Source: CALHAX01 sp038523655
Lineage (GTDB): Bacteria > Pseudomonadota > Alphaproteobacteria > Rhizobiales > CALHAX01
Length of the DNA: 30,074 bases
Assembly (NCBI GenBank): GCA_038523655.1
Contig: JBCBJG010000006.1
Location: forward strand, 1 to 30,074
Reading direction: 5' to 3'
The position numbers and the translations under genes were made by a program. Under the pieces are notes generated by a model. The model ran no database searches, was not told where the DNA came from, and was given only the letters and a program-made list of their open reading frames with translations. Position 1 is the stretch's first letter. Every line of letters starts with the position of its first letter. Shown piece by piece: positions 24,163 through 30,074 of this stretch.

Positions 24163-25461
24163 ATGCTCTCCTCCGACGGCGCAGGCGCGCGCACCGCTCT
24201 GCTGGCCGGTGCTCTCTTTGCCGCGCTGTTTTTCTCCGCTGGCGTGCAGATGGCATACCTGCCCGTCTGGTTCGCAGCGCGCGGGTTGAGCGAGACAGAA
24301 ATCGCAATCGTGCTCGCGTTACCGATCGCGGTGCGCATCTTCTCTACGCCGGCCATCAGCTTTCATGCGGACCGCACGGGCCAGCGGACCCGCGTGATGC
24401 ACTTCCTCGCGATCGGCGCGCTCGGGGCCGTGGTGTTGCTCGCGGTCGCCGAAGGGTTTTGGGCCATCCTCGGTGTGATGCTGCTTCATGCGAGCCTTTG
24501 GACGGCTGTCATGCCGCTGTCCGAAGCCTTCGCGATGCAGGGTGTTCGCATGCACGGGCTTGACTACGGGCGGATGCGGCTTTGGGGATCGCTCGCATTC
24601 ATTGCGGCCGGCTTGGTTGGCGGGTGGTTGCTCGGTCAGTTCGGCGCCGGCTCGGTGATGCCGATGCTGATCTCGGCAGCGGTCCTGTTGCTGCTCGTAA
24701 CGACCGTGCTGGTGCGCACGGACAAAAAAGGCGCCGCTGATGATCCGGGAGACGCCGACGGTTTGTCGACTGACGTCTCGTCGGCTCCAAACGCGGGGGC
24801 ATCTACGCCCGGCGCGGTTGCCAGCCCGATCAGCGGTTTGAGCGAAGCGTTCCACCTGCTGAGCCGTCCGGCCGTGCTTCTGCTATTTCTCTCCTCCGGT
24901 CTCGGGCAGGCGTCGCATGCGGTCTACTATGCCTTCGGCACCCTGCATTGGCAGTCGGCCGGTATTCCGGCCGCGCTGATCGGCGTGCTCTGGGGGATCG
25001 GGGTTGCAGCCGAGGTGGTGCTCTTCGCGGTCTCGCGTCGGGTGATCGCCCGCGTCGGCGCGCTCGTCTTGCTCATTGTCGGCGTGTCGGCCGGGCTGCT
25101 GCGTTGGCCGCTCATGGCGGCTGATCTGCCGTTCGCCGCACTCGTCGCGATCCAGCTCCTCCATGGCGCAACCTTTGGCGCGACCCATCTCGCCGCGATG
25201 CACCTGATAGCGGACATGGCTGGCGATCGGCTGTCGGCTACCGCGCAAGGCGTCCACAACACGCTCGCCGCCGGGCTGTTCATGGCGGGCTCGATCATGG
25301 TGGCCGGGTTGCTCTACCGCGCGTTCGATGGTGCGGCGTATCTGGGGATGGCCGTCGTCTCGGCGGTGGCGCTCATCTTCGCCGTCCTGCTCGCCCGGAC
25401 GCTTTCCGTTGCTTCAGCGGATGGCGCAGCTCAGCCCCACAGCGCAGGTGAGGGTGGGTGA
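24163..25461 (+). CDS. MFS transporter, MFS_1-like / phenylpropionate-transporter type
   Basis: This is a 432-residue inner-membrane protein with about twelve helices in two halves joined by a long hydrophilic Gly/Ser/Ala/Asp-rich loop (roughly residues 185-220). The first helices (LLAGALFAALFFSAGVQMAYLPVW split at FSAG) and the ARGLSETEIAIVLALPIAVRIFSTP segment match the MFS_1-like group related to the 3-phenylpropionate transporter HcaT. LLHGATFGATHLAAMHLIAD in the second half is also typical. The substrate is unknown. ATG 24163 is chosen because it follows the dehydratase stop by four bases; longer upstream readings run through that gene. Its last 31 bases overlap, in the opposite strand, the end of the dipeptide epimerase gene. 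Confidence 0.9.
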   Translation: MLSSDGAGARTALLAGALFAALFFSAGVQMAYLPVWFAARGLSETEIAIVLALPIAVRIFSTPAISFHADRTGQRTRVMHFLAIGALGAVVLLAVAEGFWAILGVMLLHASLWTAVMPLSEAFAMQGVRMHGLDYGRMRLWGSLAFIAAGLVGGWLLGQFGAGSVMPMLISAAVLLLLVTTVLVRTDKKGAADDPGDADGLSTDVSSAPNAGASTPGAVASPISGLSEAFHLLSRPAVLLLFLSSGLGQASHAVYYAFGTLHWQSAGIPAALIGVLWGIGVAAEVVLFAVSRRVIARVGALVLLIVGVSAGLLRWPLMAADLPFAALVAIQLLHGATFGATHLAAMHLIADMAGDRLSATAQGVHNTLAAGLFMAGSIMVAGLLYRAFDGAAYLGMAVVSAVALIFAVLLARTLSVASADGAAQPHSAGEGG

Positions 25462-26441
25462 AGCGTTGCGCCCTCCGCGCGTAAGGCGTGCGGTCGATCC
25501 TCAGCAAGCAGAAGCGGTCCATCGAGATCGACCCACCGGGCCTGGTGCGTGAACAGGAACGCGGGCGCCATCGCGAGTGAGGTGGCGACCATGCAACCGA
25601 GCATGACGTCGAGGCCGACGGCCTGCGCATCCGTGAGCATCTGCATCAGCCCTGTCGGTCCGCCGGCTTTGTCGAGCTTTAGATTGACCGCGTCATAACG
25701 GTCCGCGAGGTCGTAGGGCATGACCGTGCCGCTCAGGGCTTCGTCCGCGCAGATCGGGACCGGGTGGGCGATGTCCGCCAGTACGTGGTCGGCGTCGGCG
25801 GGCACAGGCTGCTCCACAAGTTCGATGTCAGCATCTGCTGCTGCCGTGAGGAGGAAAATTAGCTCCCCGTCGGCAGCGGTGGTTGCCCCGGCTTGCGACG
25901 CCCAGGCCTCGTTCGCATCAACGATCAGGCGGGCATCGGGTCGGGCCCGGCGCACTGCGTGCATCCGATTGGCGTCCTGGTGCCCGCCGCCGAGTTTAAG
26001 CTTGAGCAGCGGGAAGGCGGCGGCGGCGCGCGCGGCTTCTGCCATCAGATCCGGGCTGTCGAGGCTCAGGGTGACAGCGGTGGTGACGGCGGCGGCCGGC
26101 GGTTGGCCGAAAAACGTGCCTGCCGGCACACCCCGGCGCTTTGCCGCGAGATCGACCATGGCCGTATCGATGGCATTGAGCGCTGCGCCGCGTCCCAGCC
26201 GCGCTTCGAGGTCATCCCACGACGCGCCGCCGGCGATCGAAGCTTCGGCATCCCGGACCTGCGCGATGACGCTGTCGATCGTCTCGCCATAGCGGGCGTA
26301 AGGGACGCATTCGCCGCGGCCCGTGCAGCCGTGCGCGTGCAGCGACACTAGCACGACATCCGCATGGGTCTTCGAGCCGCGCGCGATGCGAAATGGCGTG
26401 CGCAGGGCGAAGCGTTCGGCGGTGACGGAGAGCTCGGGCAT
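25431..26441 (-). CDS. dgcA: Dipeptide epimerase (enolase superfamily, L-Ala-D/L-Glu epimerase type)
   Basis: This is a 336-residue enzyme of the muconate-lactonising subgroup of the enolase superfamily. The catalytic KxK is K147/K149 in LLKLKLGG. Metal ligands are D175 (VDANEAW), the E207/E210 segment (IELVEQP) and D233 (CADEAL). The second-face lysine lies in NLKLDKAGG (253-261). This set belongs to epimerases acting on Ala-Glu-type dipeptides, used in murein-peptide recycling, and to related N-acylamino-acid enzymes, so the substrate is probable, not certain. The frequently linked dgcN (DUF1611) gene is not present. The start is ATG 26441. It converges on the MFS gene with a 31-base overlap. 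Confidence 0.9.
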   Translation of the reverse strand: MPELSVTAERFALRTPFRIARGSKTHADVVLVSLHAHGCTGRGECVPYARYGETIDSVIAQVRDAEASIAGGASWDDLEARLGRGAALNAIDTAMVDLAAKRRGVPAGTFFGQPPAAAVTTAVTLSLDSPDLMAEAARAAAAFPLLKLKLGGGHQDANRMHAVRRARPDARLIVDANEAWASQAGATTAADGELIFLLTAAADADIELVEQPVPADADHVLADIAHPVPICADEALSGTVMPYDLADRYDAVNLKLDKAGGPTGLMQMLTDAQAVGLDVMLGCMVATSLAMAPAFLFTHQARWVDLDGPLLLAEDRPHALRAEGATLHPPSPALWG

Positions 26442-26659
26442 GGCGTGACGGTAGTCGCGACGATAGCGACCGCCAAGCCACTGCGGTGCGCTTGGACAGG
26501 ACCTCTACGGTGTGCGCCAGATCGGCAGGCAATTTGGTTGGGGATGAGGCGGCGACGATGTCCGCCTCGCCCACCGCCCGGGATATTGTGCGAGACGATT
26601 CAGTAGGCTTCGTTGCGTGCGCTGGCGGTGCAGAGCGGTGATGCTCGCCCAAAGGTGTG

Positions 26660-27880
26660 ATGGTCGAAGGTCAGGGAGGCAGAGGGTTGCAGGGCGAGCA
26701 GACCGGTGGCGCAACGCTGACGGCCGATGGAGGGGCGATGCGGCTTGCGCTTCATGGTCGCTGGACCATCGACGGCGCGGCACGCCTTGAGCGTCTGCTC
26801 GACCGGTTGGTGGCACGCGCGGGATTGGACGCCGGCAACGCTGGTACGTTGGCTGTAGACCTGAGCGCCGTTCGCGAACTTGATACGGCCGGCGCATGGT
26901 TGATCAATCGCCTGCGGCATCCCGCACCGGGCTTGAGGCCGTGCGGGGCTGCGAACACCGAAGCTTCAGCGACACTGACTGCGCCAGCAACACTGACTGG
27001 GGTTCGCTCCGATCACGCCCTCCTGCTCGAGTTGGTCGCTGCAAACGGCGCGCAGGCACCCGGCGGCCAGAGCCGCGCACGCGGGACGACGCTCATCAGC
27101 GATCTCGGCCGCGGCACGGGTGATACCGCCCGCTATCTCCATGCGCTGATCGCCCTGCTTGGTGCGGTCCTCGCCGGGCTTGGGCGCGCGTTCGTGCGGC
27201 CCCGTTCCTTCCGTCTGCAGCCTTTCGTGCACCATCTCGACCATGCTGGTCTGCGGGCGGTGCCCATCGTTGCGCTGATCTGCGTGCTGATCGGGGCGGT
27301 TGTCATGCAGCAAGGCGCCTCGCAGCTCGCAGCCTACGGCGCGGAGGTTTACGCGGTCGAACTGGTTGCGATCCTCTCGCTGCGCGAAATCGGTGTTCTG
27401 CTGACGGCGATCCTCGTCGCCGGGCGCACCGCGAGCGCGTTCACCGCGGAAATCGGCGCGATGAAGATGCGCGAGGAAATCGACGCGATGCGGACGCTCG
27501 ATATCGAGCCGGTCGCGGCGCTGGTCATCCCGCGTGTGCTCGCTCTGTTGATCGCGGTGCCCCTGCTCGTGTTCGTCGCCGATGTGATGTGTCTGGTTGG
27601 CGGATGGGTCGTCGCGTCGGTCCGCCTCGGCATGGAGCCGTTCGATTATCTTCTCCGCCTGCAAGACGCGATCGAGCCGCGGCATTTGTTCGTTGGTCTC
27701 ATCAAGACGCCGGCCATTGCCCTCGCAATCGCGCTGATCGGATGTCTCGAGGGGTTGCGGACCGCGGGCAGCGCCGAGTCGCTCGGTCAGCACGTGACCG
27801 GTGCGGTGGTGAAGGCGATCTTTGTCGTGATCGTGCTTGATGCGATCTTCGCCCTCTTCCTCCTCGCGATCGGGTTGTGA
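26660..27880 (+). CDS. mlaE: MlaE-type ABC permease with fused N-terminal STAS domain
   Basis: This is the inner-membrane permease of an Mla/MCE phospholipid transporter, about 406 residues. Residues about 18-125 form a STAS (MlaB-like) domain: LALHGRWTIDGAARLERLL, then LAVDLSAVRELDTAGAWLI. The MlaE domain follows from about 160, with HHLDHAGLRAVPIVALICVLIG (split at AVP), VELVAILSLREIGVLLTAILVAGRTASAFTAE in part, and MRTLDIEPVAALVIPRVLA. In E. coli MlaB is separate, so here the regulator is built into the permease. ATG 26660 is preferred, with AAAGG upstream; GTG 26657 is also possible. The 218 bases before it, after the divergent dgcA, show no further gene and no convincing promoter. The stop overlaps the mlaF GTG as GTGA. 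Confidence 0.93.
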   Translation: MVEGQGGRGLQGEQTGGATLTADGGAMRLALHGRWTIDGAARLERLLDRLVARAGLDAGNAGTLAVDLSAVRELDTAGAWLINRLRHPAPGLRPCGAANTEASATLTAPATLTGVRSDHALLLELVAANGAQAPGGQSRARGTTLISDLGRGTGDTARYLHALIALLGAVLAGLGRAFVRPRSFRLQPFVHHLDHAGLRAVPIVALICVLIGAVVMQQGASQLAAYGAEVYAVELVAILSLREIGVLLTAILVAGRTASAFTAEIGAMKMREEIDAMRTLDIEPVAALVIPRVLALLIAVPLLVFVADVMCLVGGWVVASVRLGMEPFDYLLRLQDAIEPRHLFVGLIKTPAIALAIALIGCLEGLRTAGSAESLGQHVTGAVVKAIFVVIVLDAIFALFLLAIGL

Positions 27881-28689
27881 GCGGCATGTCCGGCGAGGGG
27901 ATCATGAGCGATGGCCCGCGCGCCACCGGCGATGTCGCAATTCGGGTGCGCGGGCTTGTCAAGCGGTTCGGTTCGCAAACGATTTTCGACGGCCTCGCAC
28001 TCGACGTGCACGCGGGCGAGGTGCTCGGTCTCGTCGGCGCGTCGGGGCAGGGGAAGTCCGTACTGCTTCGAACGCTCGCCGGGCTCGAGCCCTACGAAGC
28101 CGGGCAGATCGCGTTTGGCGCCGGCGCGCGTGGCGATGGGACGGCGGCGCCCACGGCGCTCGGCATCCTGTTCCAGGATGGTGCGTTGTTCGGCGCGCTC
28201 ACAGTACTCGAGAACATCGAGGTTCCGCTGCGTGAACAGAGCAATTTGCCTCCATCGCTGCGCCGCGACCTAGCGATGATGAAGCTGCGGTTGGTCGGCC
28301 TGCCTGATGACGCTGCGCATAAACCTCCGTCGGCGCTCTCCGGCGGGATGCGCAAGCGAGCCGGATTGGCCCGGGCCCTCGCGCTCGATCCGCGCATCCT
28401 GTTCCTTGACGAGCCGACCGCGGGGCTCGACCCGATCTCTGCGGCAAGTTTCGACGACCTGATCGTAACGTTGCAGCGTGCACTCGGCCTCACGGTTTTC
28501 ATGGTGACGCACGACCTCGATACGCTGTTTGCGGCGTGTAACCGCGCGGCGGTCCTGGCCGACGGCCGGATTGTCCGCGACGGTGCGCCGGCGGCCCTTC
28601 GCGCGGCGCCGGGGCATGCGTGGGTCGAATCGTATTTCTGCGGCGCGCGGGCTGCGCGTCTGCAGGGCGTTGGTGAGGTTGCGGCCTGA
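27877..28689 (+). CDS. mlaF: MlaF-type ABC transporter ATPase
   Basis: This is the cytoplasmic ATPase of the Mla/MCE lipid transporter, 270 residues. Walker A is GASGQGKSVLLRTLAG, the Q-loop GILFQDGALFGALTVLEN, the signature LSGGMRKRAGLARALALDP, Walker B ILFLDEPTAGLDP, and the switch histidine is in VTHD. The LSGGMRKR form and the FQDGALF loop are typical of MlaF proteins. The GTG start at 27877 overlaps the mlaE stop by four bases, implying coupled translation; ATG 27886 and ATG 27904 are in-frame alternatives, the latter close behind GAGGGG. The next gene, mlaD, begins 116 bases later. Confidence 0.95.
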   Translation: MSGMSGEGIMSDGPRATGDVAIRVRGLVKRFGSQTIFDGLALDVHAGEVLGLVGASGQGKSVLLRTLAGLEPYEAGQIAFGAGARGDGTAAPTALGILFQDGALFGALTVLENIEVPLREQSNLPPSLRRDLAMMKLRLVGLPDDAAHKPPSALSGGMRKRAGLARALALDPRILFLDEPTAGLDPISAASFDDLIVTLQRALGLTVFMVTHDLDTLFAACNRAAVLADGRIVRDGAPAALRAAPGHAWVESYFCGARAARLQGVGEVAA

Positions 28690-28805
28690 CGCTGATCTCG
28701 CGGGCCGAATGGCGTGCGTTTTGTTCCTGTCTCTGTTGTGTCGACGCGTTCGCCGCCTGCTCCGGTGCGAGCTGAACCCGCACCCGACCCGATGGGGAGA
28801 AAAAA

Positions 28806-30074
28806 CATGGAATCGCGTGCGAACCACTTTTTTGTCGGGCTGTTCGTGCTCGCCACGGTCGCGGCCGGGATGATTTTCCTGTTGTGGACCGAAGGAGCGG
28901 GCACGGCGCAGGACGGTAAGCGCTACAGCATTTTCTTTCCCGGGCCCGTGGATGGCGTGGTGCGAGGAACGCCGGTCCACTTCAATGGCGTTCGGGTTGG
29001 CCGGGTGACGGGGCTGACGATCGACGCGGTCGATACGACACGGGTGCGGGTGGACATCTCGGTCGCCTCCAGGACGCCCGTGCGCGAGGACAGCCGTGCC
29101 CGGATCTCCCGCCAGGGCCTCACCGGCGGTGCCACCATTAGTCTTTCTGCCGGAACGATGGCGAGCGCACTGCTCGATGCGTCAAGTGCGCGGCGTTCTG
29201 TGCTCATTCCGGTTGCGGGGAGTGGCACGGGCGGTGGGCTGCTCGACCGCGCGCCGCAGGTGCTTGCCAACGCCGATACGGCGATTGCGGAGCTGAACGG
29301 TATCCTCGCGCAGAACCGCGCCCCGATCGGGCGGGTCATCGCGAACGTCGAAGAGCTTTCCCAGGCGCTGGCGAGCAACAAGGGTGAGATCGTCGGTGCG
29401 ATCGCCGATGTCCGCAAGGCTGCGCGCGGGTTTGAGAAAGTCGCGCCACTGCTCGAGGATACGCGTCGCCTCGTCGCCCGTCTCGACGGTGCCGTCGCGC
29501 AGAATGAAGCGCGGTTCACCGCGACGCTGACGAACATCGAAGCGTTCAGCAAAACGCTCGCCGATGAGCGCCGCGGACTGTCGGACTTGCTTGCGACCGC
29601 GCAACGGGTGGCGGCGGGTCTGGAAGGCAGCGGCAAGGTGGTCGCGGACGCCGGGCGCATGATCCGCCGCGTCGAAAAGCTCGTCGCGGACAATGAGGAC
29701 ACCGTTCAGGCGTCGCTTGCCGACACGCGCAAGTTCACCGAAGCGCTGGGGAAAAATGCGGGGACCGTCGACACGGTTTTTGGAGACCTGCGCGTGCTGT
29801 CGACCCGACTGTCGCGTTCCGCCGTTAAACTCGAGACCACGCTGGGTGCCGTTGCCGACTTCCTCGGGGAGAAAAATGGCGAGTCGGTGCTTGCAGATGT
29901 GCGTGAGGCCGTCGCGTCCTTCAAGACGCTGTCGGCGCGTCTCGACGCGAGCATCGGGGTGAATGCCGAAGAGCTGACGCGGTCGACCAAGCATTCGCTC
30001 GCCGAGGTTGAATTGTTCCTGCGCGATGGCCGACGCATGGTCCGCACGCTCGATCGGGTTCTGGCGGGGATAGA
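28806..30074 (+). CDS. mlaD: MlaD-type MCE-domain lipid transport protein, cut by the right window edge
   Basis: This is a periplasmic, membrane-anchored MCE protein that forms the lipid-conducting ring on the MlaE permease. The visible part has 423 residues. A single N-terminal anchor (FFVGLFVLATVAAGMIFLLW, 8-27) is followed by the MCE domain (about 38-116): YSIFFPGPVDGVVRGTPVHF, then NGVRVGRVTGLTI and SRQGLTGGATISL. The long remainder is helical and rich in Ala, Leu, Arg and Glu with repeated TRRLVARLD/LADTRKF-like segments, typical of large alphaproteobacterial MlaD proteins. ATG 28806 follows GGGGAG. The 116-base leader holds a small hairpin, GGTGCG (28764-28769) with CGCACC (28779-28784). 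The C-terminus lies outside the window. Confidence 0.94.

Overview
This is about 30 kb of compact, high-GC bacterial DNA that looks like an ordinary chromosomal region of an alphaproteobacterium. The pointers are a MetA of the Glu-111 type, an OxyR/KatG divergent pair, a tkt-pgk pair, a YcjX-family NTPase, soxXA with a CcdA protein, and an MlaE permease with a fused STAS domain. I cannot resolve the order. There is no sign of phage, IS elements, tRNA/rRNA or CRISPR. No gene-free stretch exceeds about 300 bases.

Layout. (1) Bases 1-4255, minus strand: a SAM-dependent methyltransferase, then an uncharacterised P-loop ATPase, metA (predicted homoserine O-acetyltransferase) and ycjX, which runs off the left edge. 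(2) Bases 4298-9905, redox and peroxide defence: katG (minus) diverges from oxyR (plus). They are followed by an exported rhodanese and, on the minus strand, a three-part protein with a cyclic-nucleotide-binding domain, a glutaredoxin-like domain and a thioredoxin-reductase-like domain. (3) Bases 10019-11354: a MoxR AAA+ ATPase (minus) divergent from a small two-helix membrane protein. (4) Bases 11490-18148, plus strand: tkt, pgk, soxX, soxA, a CcdA-type thiol:disulfide transporter and thiD. pgk/soxX and soxX/soxA each overlap by 4 bases (GTGA). (5) Bases 18213-25461, plus strand: an RND/MMPL-type transporter and a FadL-type outer-membrane channel, a GT4 glycosyltransferase, a threonine/serine dehydratase and an MFS transporter. 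(6) Bases 25431-26441, minus strand: a dipeptide epimerase overlapping the MFS gene tail to tail. (7) Bases 26660 to the right edge, plus strand: an Mla/MCE lipid transporter made of a STAS-MlaE fusion permease, an MlaF ATPase and an MlaD protein cut by the edge.

How the genes work together. OxyR would sense peroxide and drive katG. SoxX and SoxA form the c-type cytochrome pair that attaches thiosulfate to a SoxY carrier, and the adjacent CcdA protein can supply periplasmic reducing power for their maturation. No soxYZ, soxB or soxCD lies in the window. The MMPL and FadL genes look like a lipid or hydrophobic-compound route across the envelope, and the Mla system a second lipid route.

The observations most worth a second look are these. 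The SoxX lacks the methionine expected in its distal heme-ligand motif (a lysine is there instead). The sox genes are translationally coupled to a glycolytic gene. The cNMP/reductase fusion has no CxxC in either redox domain and sits behind a four-copy 10-bp tandem repeat. No wholly new multi-gene system could be demonstrated from sequence alone.
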